Both the position numbers and the translations under genes were made by a program. DNA of 64,000 bases from Gnetum montanum. Taxonomy: Eukaryota; Streptophyta; Gnetopsida; Gnetales; Gnetaceae. Positions 13,301 through 25,350 of this stretch are shown piece after piece (the stretch's first letter is position 1; every line of letters starts with the position of its first letter). The DNA is taken from assembly GCA_015680685.1 (NCBI GenBank), contig MNCI01020774.1:700775-764774 (forward strand). The letters run 5' to 3'. The notes beneath the pieces are model-generated. The model was not told where the DNA came from. It saw only the letters and a program-made list of their open reading frames with translations, and did no database searches.

Positions 13301-15578
13301 GCCATTTGCAAGATGTATGTTTCAAACCACTCCCTTGTAGCATTACACTATTATGGCTGAGATGGAAGCTCACCTTGCATTGATGGAGTAGCCAGTAGTA
13401 ATGTTGAGGATGGAGGAATAGGTGCAAGCACATCATGAGGGTATGGATGGAATATAGGATCCTTCTAGGAGTTGGAGAATGAGTTCGATGATATTTAGGA
13501 GGGTGGTAGTGATGTTGAAAAGGAGAAACCTGACTAGAAGAGTCATGTGAAGATAAAGGTTGCTAAACATAGTACCCATATGAATTCGACTACCTGTAAG
13601 GGTATTACTGCTATGGTGGTGGCATCCCCCACAACTATGATTACTGCCACTATTGATATTACTCATGTGGCTGTGGTGGAGTTCCACTCGAATAATAAGG
13701 TTATTGTTAGTAGAAATACCAAGGACTTCCTTAAGGATAAGGCAATCTTCTAGGTGTTTGCTTTTTTGATAGCCTTGGATTCAAAGCATACACCCTAGAT
13801 TCCTATAACTATAACACAATGGGTCAACATCCCTTAGGATGTTCATAGTGGTAGATGTCACATCCATCATAATCATCTGATTCAATATCCACAACTTCTT
13901 CTACTACATTAGCTTTGCCCTTACCCCTTGCTAGGCATGTTCAACTATTTTCTACCTCCTACGATTATGATCACTACTCTACTCTCGTGAATCTTCTATG
14001 ATTTTTAGAGTAGTTCAAAATTCTTCATCTAAAGAATCCCACATTTTATCTACATTAGCTGAAATTTTAGACACATATTTTTGAATCAAAAAGGTCTTTC
14101 ATTACACCATCTCATCAAAAAGTGATTCCTTCTCATTGTCACAAAAGCATACCTTCTTCTTTCTAATGGAAGGGTCCTTGTTATATTCTTTTGCATTTTC
14201 ACATTTCCTCAACTCTCCTTTTGCTACTACTCAATTAACCTTTGTATTTAATGGGCTTTTAATTTTGATAGTCTTCCTTGGGCATAGACCTGAAAGGTCC
14301 TTCATGTTTCTAAGTAAAGCCCATCTATGATGTGGAAAAGTTATTCTCTCTTAGAGTAACCATGGCCAAGGCATTGATGTAATAATGAATAATATCTACC
14401 CATGGCAGCACCCAAGGGTTCATGTAGTCCCTGCTTCCATCCTTGGATTTTCCTTCATAGGTTTGACACTCTGGAGTAGGTTTGATACTTGCCATTAAAT
14501 AGTTCTAGCATTGTAGTTCATTGATAGATTGACTCTAGTTCCAAAGAATGACACTAGCTTTCTACTTCTTTGATGAGTATTCTGGGGAACAACTTGAGCT
14601 TTTGCTAATCATTTTCAATATTTTGTAATGAAAAGGCATCATGAAAGACTTCCAAATGCATTTGAGGATTTGAGTAATATTCCCTCTCAAATCTAGTGAT
14701 AGTGTTCATGTTTAACTACTTGATTTGACTATTTTTCACATGCTTGGTAGGAATTTTGATAGCATCTACGATGTTGAGCATATTTTGAATGGCCAACAGA
14801 GGTTCATCATCATGATCTTGATGACTCCTATGATGACTTTTGTCATCCCTTTGTTCATGATGGTCTCTACGATTATCATTGTTTTCCCACCACTAGTGGT
14901 TCTTTTCAAATTTAGAGGAGGAAGTTGATAGGATGAAGAGGGAGAAGGACTACCATCACCATGGTGCTTGCTACAGCCTTTCTATTTATCATGACCATGA
15001 TCCTTAGAGTTATTATCATTGTGCTTGTCTGAGTTCTCACTTTGACTCCCTTTCTTAGAGTTCCCACAACCATGGGACTCATTGTTACCAAAACCCAGAT
15101 TGTTGATTATTGATTTAGGATTTTGGTTTGGCTCTCGTTCACCAAAGTTAAGAGGTGGAGAGTCTACATGTTGAAAACCATTAGAAAGAGGTCCCTTGTC
15201 ATCCTTTTGATTTAGAAATAACAAGGGGTTAATGAACCATTTCCCCTTCATAGCTTCACGGTGCTTTTCCTATTGCCAATCTTGTTTGCCTTATGTCTTA
15301 GTGGGATGGTAGTCTTGGAAGTCATGATCTTCCACAACATACTCTCTATGAAGTTTCTTGATGCCCATCCTTGTAAGGGTTTGAAGCTGCATCTTGGAAA
15401 CAAATTAGTCAGGTGGCAATACAACATTCCCCTCCATGTCTTGCCATCACATTTGTTCATCTTAATGGAGGGTTTAAGCGAAATTGGGTAGAAACTCTTC
15501 AGGACGAGTGTACACCAATCTGCATTCTTATGGTACTACTAACTTAGAATCGTCTCACCTATGAGAAGAAGAAGACAT
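13301..15578 (-). pseudogene. Element A gag
   Basis: The start is taken at the ATG ending at 15578 (MSSSSHR), which matches MPSSHK of element B. The retrotransposon Gag helical domain lies about 14700-13950 (LKLFPRILIKEVESQ, MLELFNGKYQTYSRVS, YYSLLHQCLGHGYS, LFHIIDGL). A degraded zinc knuckle GCDIYHYEHPKGC lies at about 13875-13825. A Pro/Tyr/Gln-rich tail follows. The Gag helices are clearly homologous to those of C and D. There are multiple stops and a frameshift around 15250. Confidence 0.8.
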
Positions 15579-15719
15579 TTTTGTTAAGAATAGTTTCTCA
15601 ATGTGCTCATAGTATAGTTTTGATTAATTGTTATGATTTAACTTTGCTAGGTTTGTTTCAACAATGTTGAGTAATTTTTACTAATCCTAGATTGATAGTG
15701 CATGGTACTAGTTAAGACT

Positions 15720-15828
15720 CTCTGGCAACGGTGCCAATGACAAGTAGTAAGGTACCCCTACACCCAACCATATGAATCACTAAGGCATTCACACACAATC
15801 TAGTCAAATTCCATGGATTCTTTATGGT
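15720..15828 (-). repeat. Element A primer site and truncated 5' LTR
   Basis: The LTR begins at 15738 (TGACAAGTAGTAAGG on the plus strand) and matches the first ~90 bases of the other LTRs, then stops matching near 15828. The adjacent 15720-15737, on the minus strand TTGGCACCGTTGCCAGAG, is complementary with few mismatches to the 3' end of tRNA-Asp (primer form TGGCGCCGTTGCCGGGGA). The truncation could be a deletion or the edge of an older rearrangement. Confidence 0.85.
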
Positions 15829-16240
15829 TGATCTAAAGACTCAAGCAACATTCTTGTGGCTGTAGTTTGAAATTTACTTCAAACCTAATATGCAAAGAAA
15901 ATAATTATCTTGTCCTAAAGTACAGGCTTTGGTTTTTCTGGTTGAAGTTCTTCCAAGACTATTAATTCATCAAGTAGGAGTAATTAAAGGTTGCAAGTGC
16001 TACTAAGTACATTGAAGCAATATAACAGCTAGACATATATGTTCATTGGTTAGTGGTTGTAAACAAGTTAATTAATGTTCAAAAAATAGTTCAAACATAT
16101 ATGCATTTCTTCATTTACAATTATTTATTTTGAGCATTAAATGTATGGTAATGGATAGGCTGGTAGCTTATGTTATTATTGGGTTTTAAGTGATTTATAC
16201 TTTTTTTTATTTTTTTATTCTTTGCATTTTATCTTCACAG
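15829..16240 (+). other. AT-rich stretch ending in a splice-acceptor-like tract
   Basis: No gene is seen. The last 60 bases are T-rich (TTTTTTTTATTTTTTTATTC region, about 16201-16225) and end in ATCTTCACAG at 16231-16240, a good 3' splice consensus. The decayed ORF follows directly, which suggests the stretch is (part of) an intron or leader of that ORF. Confidence 0.35.
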
Positions 16241-17700
16241 AGAGGTTGTACACAGCCAACCAATTGAAGAAAGTCAACCAGATTACAAGGGCAAGAGGGT
16301 AGGAGGCATACCTAGGAGCAACAACAAGTTCACTCCCAGGCTATTGCCCAAGATGCTCAAAGAGAGCATAATGAGATTCATCCTACCTATGAGCAACATG
16401 CAAGGGAGGAGCATCAGTGTCAGGAAGAGGAGTTTAAAAAATCCCCACTATAAAGTCCTAAGGACTTTAGTTCATTGCTACGACTGGTGTAGCCAAATAT
16501 GCACACCAAGCTCATTGAGCATCAGCTTGGCTTCATCATGGGTGGTGGGCCCAAATATTATTAAGAGGAGGCATGTCACTTCTACATCTCCCATATTCAA
16601 GATACAGGATTTTCTATGGTTATATGCATTGATGATTTTGATTATCCACTAATAGAGGGCATCCTGGTGGACACACTTTAGATGGCCATTGGTGCATGTA
16701 GGGAATTTTTCACTACTGCAACCACAGATAGAAATATATAGCTACTTTTCATAGTTCTTGAGGCAAAGTTAGATGGTATAGGTTAGCCTTAAAAAAACTT
16801 CTCCCTTGAATGGAGAGTTCTTGTGAGGGCTATTTACACTAACCTTCTTGTTGTGATTCATCACATGCATGTCATGACCTTTGCATTGATTATCCTACTT
16901 GATTTGGAGGGATATTATTCCCTCAACTACCCCTACATTCTAATGAGTAGGATGCAAGTCCTAACCATGGATGCAATGAAAATTCCATTTCCATTGGTCA
17001 CATTAGCTCCCTTTAGGTATTGCTAGATTCCAACACCTAATCATGATGCAAAGGAGGTGTAGATGTTTAGTGAGGACTAGTTGCCTCATTTGGGCTATGC
17101 ATTCTATACTCAACAAGCCTTGAAGACTTGTTTCAATGATTTGGTATGGCTTCTTGATCCTTGAGTTAAAGGGGATGGTGAAAAGGTTAGATGGAATAGG
17201 TTCAATGGTGAGGGTGATCGACCCCATGCTATCTATGTCTAGCCACTATAGGAGCAGTAGTTTGGAGATGGAGTTGCTATTTTTCAATACTTAGAGGCAA
17301 TGGAGGCTAGGATGAACACACGCATTGATGGTCTTGTTATGAGGGTTGATGCATTCAATTCTTAAATGCATTAGCATTTTGGCCACGTGAAGAGGAGACA
17401 GACCTACCTCACCATGAACTATGAGACTATAGCCAAGCATACATTTTAGTAGTTGAGGGTAGTGCACAAAGACAATGGTTCAGGGGAGTTCATGGATGAA
17501 ATTCTTGATCTAGAGTTGATGAGCATGGCCACACTAGAGCCTGCAACAAAGTCCATTACATTAGATCCAACTTAGAAAGGAGATAACCCTACTAAGCCAG
17601 TTGATAACATAATGATTGAGGTAGATTTCATTGACATAGTAGCCACATAAGAAATGAAGGACGATACCCATGCCAAGGACACTGAATAGTCATTATTGAT
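16241..17700 (+). pseudogene. Decayed retroelement-type ORF with plant-transposon-like domain
   Basis: The plus strand gives a patchwork ORF of roughly 480 codons with many TAG/TAA stops and at least one frameshift. The N-terminal part is Gln/Glu/His-rich. The middle (about 16520-17030) has a hydrophobic helical block (LVRAIYTNLLVV..., ALIILLDLEGYYSLNYPYI) followed by IPFPLVTL, a pattern like the PFPCLI signature of ORF2 in elements A-D and of the 'putative plant transposon protein' domain. A Glu-rich, helical C-terminus follows. It is not the same family as ORF2 by close sequence. No LTRs or pol belonging to it are visible, so it is a fragment. Confidence 0.45.
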
Positions 17701-17805
17701 TATTACTTTGTTATTTTTTTATCATGTACATTTCTATGATTTTTTTCATGATCAATAAGCTCTTACTTGACTATTGCATATGTTTTTTTGTCATATGGTG
17801 ACTTG

Positions 17806-18641
17806 TGATGAGTCATGGTCTGTCAGGCCTAGTTATCGAAGCCCAATTATCGAAGCCATGATATTGCATCAGCCACGATATTGTGTACGCAATATCACGA
17901 CCCGTCGCAATGTCTATAAATAAAAGGTAGCACACTTGGTTTTGGGCATTAGTTCTTAGATTTTATTGTAAGTTTTTAAGTTTAAGTTCCTCTCAACCCT
18001 TTCCTCCTAGTGCATGCCTGTAGTGTGGTGATTGTAATTGTACGACGTCCTTATTCAAGTGTGACGTACTTGGACATGCACATGACCAACAATAAAGATC
18101 GAGATTACTTCATCATTGTAGCATTCACTTAGTTTAATTATTTACTTAATTGTTATTTACTACTTTCTTAGTTAATATCTCTTCACCCGAAACTCCTATT
18201 AAACACGGAATAAGTACAACTTGATTACAAGCATTTAAGTGTGATTACTTGGTAACCCAGTAGCGTACCTAGGATCTACGCTTGGTAATCCTAGTGGTAG
18301 TCATGCATGAGGTCCAAGATGTGTATGGATGATCAAGAAATGGATGCTCATCGCACTTAAGCTAGCTTAGGCTCTCTCTCTCTCTCTCTCTCCTAGTTTA
18401 ATTAATATTATTTTCCTTCATACTCAGGAGTAGTACTAGTGTAGAAACACATCATACACCTCACTCTGGACTAACCCATACGTGACAAAGCTAATACTAG
18501 TCCAAGTGGGAAGACAGCGAACTTCGACCTACGAGTAACTGTCTAGATACCACAACTAGCCCGTCTGTAGAGTTCGACCGAATTGTGCATGAAACACTCG
18601 TATTCATATGGTTAACTGTAGGGGTACCTCACCACTCATCG
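17806..18641 (+). mobile_element. Solo LTR of the same gypsy superfamily
   Basis: An 836-base LTR with TGATGAG at the start and ACTCATCG at the end (canonical CATCA with one change), flanked by the perfect 5-bp repeat ACTTG (17801-17805 and 18642-18646). It aligns along its length with the LTRs of element C: GATATTG-type repeats in U3, TATA box CTATAAATAAAAG near 17911-17922, GTGTGACGTACTTGGACATG, AATAAAGATCGAGATTAC (about 18092-18109) and a GGGGTACCTCACCACTCATC end. It contains a (CT)n tract at 18372-18392. No internal region is present, so this is the product of recombination between two LTRs. Confidence 0.93.
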
Positions 18642-19774
18642 ACTTGTTTCTATATAGAACATTTTGGTTCAAGGTATTTAAATGTAAAGAGTTTGACCAT
18701 TTCTACATTACATATTATTCATTTTTTTCTTCAGGAATCATTCCAAAGAAGCTAAAATAATGAAATTACCTTATCATAACTAAGTAAAATACTAATTGCA
18801 TTCTTCATTTCTATAGTTGGAAAAATAATTACCAATTTAAGCTAATAAAATTTTGTCTATACGTTTAGAAAAAATTATAATTTAATCACTCTATGATGAC
18901 ATATGTTTCACATGCCCTTGCAACAAATGAGTTCTATATAAACATGTGAATCACATCCACATGCACTAGTAAACTTTTATTTCTATTCTAAGATGCGAGC
19001 ACCTACAAGGCACAATTTGGTAGTTGACCAACAAGTCCTACTATTCACATACACTTACACTAGATAAAAAATCATGAACCATTGAATTATGACCATGTAC
19101 GAGTCACATCGTATTGATGGTACTACTTTTGGTTCACCGAACATGAAAATCATAGTTACTCACATTGATAAATAGAGCTTTCTATTACAAATTGCATCTA
19201 CATGTGAGCCGTGCCCCCTCACACTATGAAAAATGATTTTTATGCTATTAGTTGGCTAAGGAATCTTGCATATTGCACACCCTCACACCATGAAAATAGG
19301 TTGTTGTTTCTAATTACGAGGAGGTGCAATTTGCACCAAAGCATGTATTGCGAAACACACAACATCACATCTATTTCTTGCAATGTTGTGGTGGAGTATG
19401 AGGTGCATGGATGCACAACATCTTATGTTCTACCAGACACAATGTTTTGCACTATTTCAGAATCAAAGGATAAACACTTTTAAACCATGCTATAAGTGAC
19501 TACATATCACGTGTACTTCCATGACCACAGTGTGAGTAAGTTGCATAACACATGTTCATAGTTAATCAAAAATATGAATATGATAAAATTATGCTACTTG
19601 TAGAAAGGAAGATATGAGGAGCATATTTTCTATAGATATTATTATTACTTGCTTGTTCAATGAAAACAATATTTGGAACACATATTGAACCTTGCAAATT
19701 ATATATTCCCTTTTTAAAATTTTAAAAAATAGTAATCATAATATAAAACAAATGAATACCATACATATTTCCAA
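18642..19774. other. Non-genic AT-rich stretch
   Basis: No gene is seen. Two short passes of a CCCTCACAC(C/T)ATGAAAA word occur at about 19216-19232 and 19269-19285. The open frame at 19211-19483 has no recognisable features and overlaps these repeats. Confidence 0.4.
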
Positions 19775-20790
19775 TTAGTAATCATGATATAAATACATTG
19801 TTCTCACATGTACAAAAAATTTTCCTTTCAATAAAGATGGAAAAGAGGCATTTATATCATTGAATATTTTTACATCAAAAATGGGATACAATCCATGCTT
19901 ACTACAATCCTCGTGGACAAGATGTTGCACACATATTTTTGACCATGGTTGGTCAAGCACTAAACAACTAAGAATTTCCTGTATCATGGTATTTCAATAT
20001 GTGGAAACAAAATTGTTGCTAAATTTTATTTCTTTTCCAAATACTAAATGATGCATGAATAATATTATATACATGTCACAATCATATCCATTTGATTGTG
20101 AAGGAATGCCTTGCATAGCCATTGTACTGCATTTTGATGATGACTTCTTACACTTTTCCTTCACCTCAGTTGTGCTCTCAGGAATTGAAGAATCACCTTT
20201 CAATAAAAATTCAAGAAACCTTAAGATTAACTTTTGAACAACAACTACATGTTGGGATGTAGGTAATGAATCATACCTACACATTTTTTCTAGTACATGT
20301 ATCGACAACTATGAGCACCCAATGATCGTCAATATTGAATTAGGTGCAAAATAATCACTATCTTGATTCAATAAATTAATCCTAGTAAATTTTGATTTTC
20401 ACATCTTCAGTAAAGTCCTTCTTTGCCATGAACACATCAAGCTCTTCATCAACTGATGTATCACTTTCAACATTGAGCACATGTCTTTTTTAGGGCTTTT
20501 TTGCTTTGTGTCCCAATGGGTTCTTTTGGCTACATTGCATCTAACTCTTTAGGGACTTTGCAAGCACTTAAAACATAGTATTAAACACAAAATATTTTAT
20601 TGATGCTTGACAATCAACATTAGCTTTCTGAAGATGCTTAAGGTACATGATGGACACATGAATGACATCATCATGAAGCCATTGTTTCCACCCAAGTTGG
20701 TATACAGACTTGAAAGACATTCCTTTGACAACGAATGGGGGAAACAATGACATAGCAAGCACTTCACTAGCTAAATTGCCTATGACAAGT
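19775..20790 (-). pseudogene. Ulp1/SENP-type (C48) cysteine peptidase fragment
   Basis: The minus strand encodes a recognisable Ulp1 domain in pieces: WLHDDVIHVSIMYLKHL (about 20690-20640), YFVFNTMF, then NIDDHWVLIVVDTC with the catalytic His codon at 20322-20324, then YDSLPTSQ, then QGIPSQSNGYDCDMYI with the catalytic Cys codon at 20078-20080. His, Asp, Gln and Cys of the C48 triad plus oxyanion Gln are all still present, but stops and frame changes separate the pieces. Ulp1 enzymes remove SUMO from proteins. In plant genomes, many such domains sit inside Mutator-like or CACTA-like transposons. I see no transposase or terminal inverted repeats here, so either a transposon remnant or a stranded gene piece is possible. 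Confidence 0.75.
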
Positions 20791-20852
20791 AACTACATCA
20801 CTCTATCAATTGTTGTACATGATTGACCAATCAGGGTGATGATGTTAGTATG

Positions 20853-21724
20853 TGATGAGTGGCGAGGTACCCCTATGCTCAACTATATGAATCATGAAGC
20901 ATTCATGCATGATTTGGTTGAATTCTATGGACTCTATAGTTTTTTGGTGCATTAGTTCACTAGGAAGTAAACTAGACGTTGAGGATGTTCATTGTTTTCC
21001 CAACTATACTTGTGAAGCTCAAGGGTATGGCTTAAGTGTACTTGAGGCACATGATTTCTATCATTTTATATTTTATGGCTTGGGTGCTTAAAATAAATAG
21101 GATAGAAAACAAAGTAATTTAATGTCTACTTCAACTAGTCCTAACATAAGTATCCAATTCCACTTGTCGTACACATCTTAAACACATATAACATCGCTGG
21201 GTTGCCAAGCATTAAGTGCCATTGGGATCACCAAATGTCATATGCATGCATGAAGTGGTCATACTTATGTGTTTAATTAATCACTATTTAGCTTATCTCA
21301 CTTAATTACTTAATTAGATTAATTACTAAAGAACATTAAATATCTAAAAATATTAAATGCGTGAATAAAACATTTAGCTATCCTAAATGCTACAAGGTTT
21401 ATCAGGAAGCTCATCTTTATTACTGCACACACTGTTATGCTAAGGTACAAAAATGCTCAAAGAAAGATCCATACACTTAATGACCCCTACTATGGGCACT
21501 TAGGAAAATATTCTAGCTCTTAAATGTAAAAACCACAAGATCTTTGCTACCACTATGATTAATATGATGCCTAAACATAACAGGTTGGCACATATTTATA
21601 GATAAGAACAAGCCCTACGTTAACCAAGCCATGTTAATGCATCAACAAGGCCTAGTCGATGCAACATAGTTGATAGGGCCTAGTCAATGAGGCCTCATCA
21701 ACACGGCTAATCCATGACTCATCA
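20853..21724 (-). repeat. Element B 3' LTR
   Basis: 872 bases, TGATGAGTGGCG to GACTCATCA on the plus strand. On the minus strand it opens TGATGAGTCATGG after the polypurine tract. Its U3 contains repeated GGCCTAGTCGATG, GGGCCTAGTCAATGAGGCC and CATCAAC words (21640-21710). A TATA box (minus strand CTATAAATATG) lies at about 21593-21603. Confidence 0.92.
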
Positions 21725-21948
21725 TACCCCATGACTGAATGAAAACTCATCCTTGAGTTCTTTACAAAATTGGGAAGGTATGGGATTATTTACTAGCCCA
21801 TAATACAACAAAACTAACATGACAAAACTAAGTGCTCAAGTGTACAGATCAACAAAATTATAAATTTTTGGTGTTCATGACACAAAATTAAATACTAAAC
21901 AAATATTGAACAACACGTCCTCTGATGGCATGAAGAAAATTAAAAATA

Positions 21949-24805
21949 TCACATAGTCCCAAGCGATGGAGGCTCCAAAGGCTCTGACAAACCTTCTTCA
22001 ACTTTAGGCACATGCTATAGTTGAGGCTATTGTGGCTATCCAGTTGCTACTGCAATTTCTAGTAGAAGATGAAAAGCATCCAACAATGCTTTCATTTTCT
22101 CCTTCTTACTCCTTGGATTGTGCATAGTCCACATAGCCTCACCAATGTGGACTGGAATGGGCACATCCCAAGGATAGGGAATTGCTAAGAATAGCTCCTT
22201 GGCATAAATGAACTAGGCAACGAATTTTTTGTGCTCGATGTTAAATGCCCTAATTGCATTTTGTAACTCTTGGTAATAATTCATTCTCCTAGCAAAGTTC
22301 TTGATAATTTATCATTGATCAGTGAATCTTACCTTAATAATTTCAAGTTCAGCATTTGCCATCATAAGCTTTTGCTTACTATCTTTGTGGTGCTTGAGCT
22401 TAGCCTTATACGAAAAGTACAAGCCAGCCACATGCTTTTCAAGTTCTAACCATGGACATCTAGCAATTAGCATTGCCAAATTTTTGTATCAAAGATTGGC
22501 CAATTCCATATGTTCTATCATTTCTTTGATTTGCAACTCCTTCATGTGTAAATCTGCACTTTGTTATAGGCATCTACCCCATCAATGATAGGTTGCCACA
22601 CCTCTCTTTCTTACTGAAGGACCTCATTTACTTTTTCCTTAGTCATTTGAATATGTTTCTCATTCACCTCCTTGTGTAGGCCAACTTAGTCTCTGTAGTG
22701 ATTCTTGACTCTCTCAAATTTGAAAGCCTCATTTTTCCAAGTGGCAATTCCAATGGCAAAATTTTGGCATAAGGCACGAACTTCCTCCATAGATGGATTG
22801 CGATTCTCTACTACCAGTTTTCTCAATTCCCTATTGCTCTAGCTAGCTACTCCTACTATTGATGGATGAATTCTTGCATCTATTATTTTTATGCATCAAC
22901 ATTTTATAGGTGATGATGTTTTGTAGTTAATGTTTCATTTTCTTGACGCATATAAACCAAGTCCTTTTGAACTAAATAGGTCTTTGCTTCAACTATGGAC
23001 TGGTTAAAGATGACTTTCACCATTCCCTTATCAACTTGTTTTAATTTCTCTTAAATTTTTTAAAAAGCTTCATCTCTAGCTATTGTAGGGTTGAGAAGTA
23101 TAGGATCAGAAAAATGAGCATGCAATTCAACAACCTCCATGGCCAAGCATTGGTTTTGTGCCTGAGTCATTTCAAGTTACCCTTCTAGGATGATACATTT
23201 ACCCTTTTCATTAAGCAACTCCAACCAGGTTGTAGTAATGTTATCTAGAAAATCAAAGATGTCCAGAATCAATTACTTGGTCCCCACCAGTCGATCCAAC
23301 AACTCTTCATGCTAAGCTAGATTCAATCCTTTACTAAAAGTTCCTACATATGTCTAAACATCTCTAAGTGCAAATACATTTGATACATATGTCACAAGTG
23401 CATTAAATGACTCAATGATTCTGTCAGTAACCACTTATATAGCTATCTCCTACTCTTAATGCTGCATCACCAATACAATTGCTTCCTCACCCTTCTCCAA
23501 GCACACCAAAAAGGAGATGACATTCCCAGAGATTTCTAGGAATAAATGGTATTAAGAGAGAGATACCATCACCTCTCAAGCACTATGATTTAATCTTGCA
23601 AATAGCTACATTTGTTGAATTAAAACTATTGGTCCACCTCTCTTCATCTAACTAATTGTTCAAGCCACTTCATTAAGGTGACTCATCGTAGATTGATACA
23701 CATATGGATCCCCACCACTCATTCCCATTTGCTACTCCTACTATTACAAGAGCCACTCTCAAATTTTATGTAGGTTCTTAATGGCAATGCGAGGTTCCAG
23801 CATTGTTTCTTGAGTAGATGGTGGAGGTGGTGGTTGCTGCTTCTCTTCTTTAAACATGGCAAGCATCTTATCCTTCATCATTTTGGACTAAGAGGCAATG
23901 GAAGTATGCTTGATTGTGTTGTTGGAGTAGTGGACTATCCCTGCCCTTTTACAAAGTTTCCTAATAAGACATCAAAATGGTAGGGTTTTCTTTCCACATT
24001 CATTCTCTTTAAAATGCTTTTCTATCTCTACATAGATTAATTTTGGAAGGTTTGCCAGAAATTTCCACCTTAGAGTGACATGTTCCTGGGTGGAGAAGGT
24101 AGTCACCTTACTGGGCCTCACCATCAAATTGAGGTAATAAGCTTTTGTCTTGAAGTATATGCACTCCACTCATGTGAGTGCTCTAAACTCTTTATGGTCA
24201 ACCCCATAACACTACTAGGTCTACTCCTTTTTTGCCTCTGGATCAACTTGTGTAGAAAGTTCTACCAGTTTTGTTCTAGAATCAAGCAACCCAAGAGCCT
24301 ATGCTACGGCTTCCACTACGTAGGACACCTAAATGTCCTTAATCTTCATGGTGGAGCTTGCCCTTCTATTGTTATAAAAGAGATGCCTCTCTTCCATGTA
24401 CCACTCCCCACTAAAAGTGATGATTGGCCACATGGGAGAGGTTTGCAACTATGTCTTTACCTTCATTGGAGCATTCTCTAAGAATAGTCCAAAGTTCAAT
24501 TCCTAGAGAATTAAGTGTTGGACATCACAGGGCCTGATTGTATCAAGGCAGGCTTATGTTAGTTTGACTTCAAGTCTTGGTATGGGCCCTAATGCCTCTT
24601 CTCACTATGATTGTTCTGTTGTAGCCTCTTACTTAGGAATCTATCGAAAAGGTTCCACTTTGAGCTCCTATTGAAGAGGCCCCATTGCATGGGTATCTTC
24701 TGCCTATTCCTAGGTTTGTTCTTGCTATCCCCTTTTAACTTTAGGTCATTTCACCCTTTGTTGAGACGATCCTTCCTTCTACGGTTGTTTTGGTCTTGGT
24801 GCCAT
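21949..24805 (-). pseudogene. Element B ORF2: transposon-domain plus coiled-coil protein
   Basis: About 950 codons, interrupted. The start is at the ATGGCACC at 24805, directly preceded by AG on the minus strand (TTATAG|ATG). The N-terminal domain runs from SPMWPIITFSGEWY (about 24440-24395) to the signature LPFWCLIRKLCKRAGI (about 23985-23935), matching A, C and D. The segment 24169-23972 is one surviving open piece. A coiled coil with many Glu/Lys/Gln positions follows (about 23400-22350). The C-terminal block with a Trp-Asp-Val-Pro-like turn lies near 22190-22110. The end is taken at 21949 (PPSLGTM), equivalent to PPGTT/PPGTM of C and D. Function is unknown. The open frame 22322-22588 on the other strand is a shadow. 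Confidence 0.72.
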
Positions 24806-25350
24806 CTATAATCCCAACATGACCATGGGTTAGCAATTATTATATAACATAAAACAATTGGGATACCTTATCTCATTAGGAAAGTTACACCTTACTAAGT
24901 TGTGATTATGGACCATTTGATTAATTTTAATCATTAGTTCATTTGTATTTTGATGTTAATAAGTGATTATAGTCATACTGGAGGTTGTTGAAAGGGTTAG
25001 ATTCTCAAAAATTGATGGTTTAATATCATTGTATTCATTAACCCTTCAAGGGAAAAATTTTTAGTAGAATCCTTAAGGTTTATGGCCCCCACAATGAAGA
25101 GCTTACCACTGGTAGTTGCAAGATTGAAGAATGAGTGATTTGGACAAACGATTGGAAAGTTATAGGCTCTGGAAGGTATTGGGCTTTGAAAAATGGTGAA
25201 AACTCATCTCTTATTGTGAAGAAAATGATAAAAATTTTAGAGTGTTCAGTGATATTTATATATTTTTTACATTATGTTGATAGGGCCTAGTTAATAAGGC
25301 CCCATCAATAGGGTTGACTACATCAACTAGGCCTAGTCGACATAGTTGTT
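24806..25350 (-). promoter_or_regulatory. Internal U3-like promoter module and leader of element B ORF2
   Basis: The plus strand at 25275-25345 reads GTTGATAGGGCCTAGTTAA...AAGGCCCCATCAATAGGG...CAACTAGGCCTAGTCGACATAG, nearly the same words as the U3 of this element's LTR at 21640-21710 (GTTGATAGGGCCTAGTCAA, GAGGCCTCATCAAC, AAGGCCTAGTCGATG). A TATA box (TATAAATA on the minus strand, 25260-25253) lies 448 bases before the ORF2 ATG. A donor CAGTG|GTAAGC at 25106 is exactly 301 bases before the ATG, and AG precedes the ATG. This is the clearest case of the internal module in the window. Confidence 0.6.

Larger units (their letters stand above)
3563..15828 (-). mobile_element. Ty3/gypsy LTR retrotransposon, element A (5' LTR truncated)
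   Basis: On the minus strand the order is truncated 5' LTR, tRNA-Asp-type primer site, gag, protease, reverse transcriptase, RNase H, integrase, spacer with internal promoter-like module, ORF2, polypurine tract and 3' LTR. The layout matches element B base for base in many places. The tRNA-Asp primer site and the FMD(D)-type reverse transcriptase box fit the Ogre/Tat/Athila (OTA) group; the exact lineage is uncertain. All coding parts carry multiple stops. The right end breaks off about 90 bases into the LTR, so the target duplication cannot be checked; the left flank is ATTAT. Confidence 0.9.
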
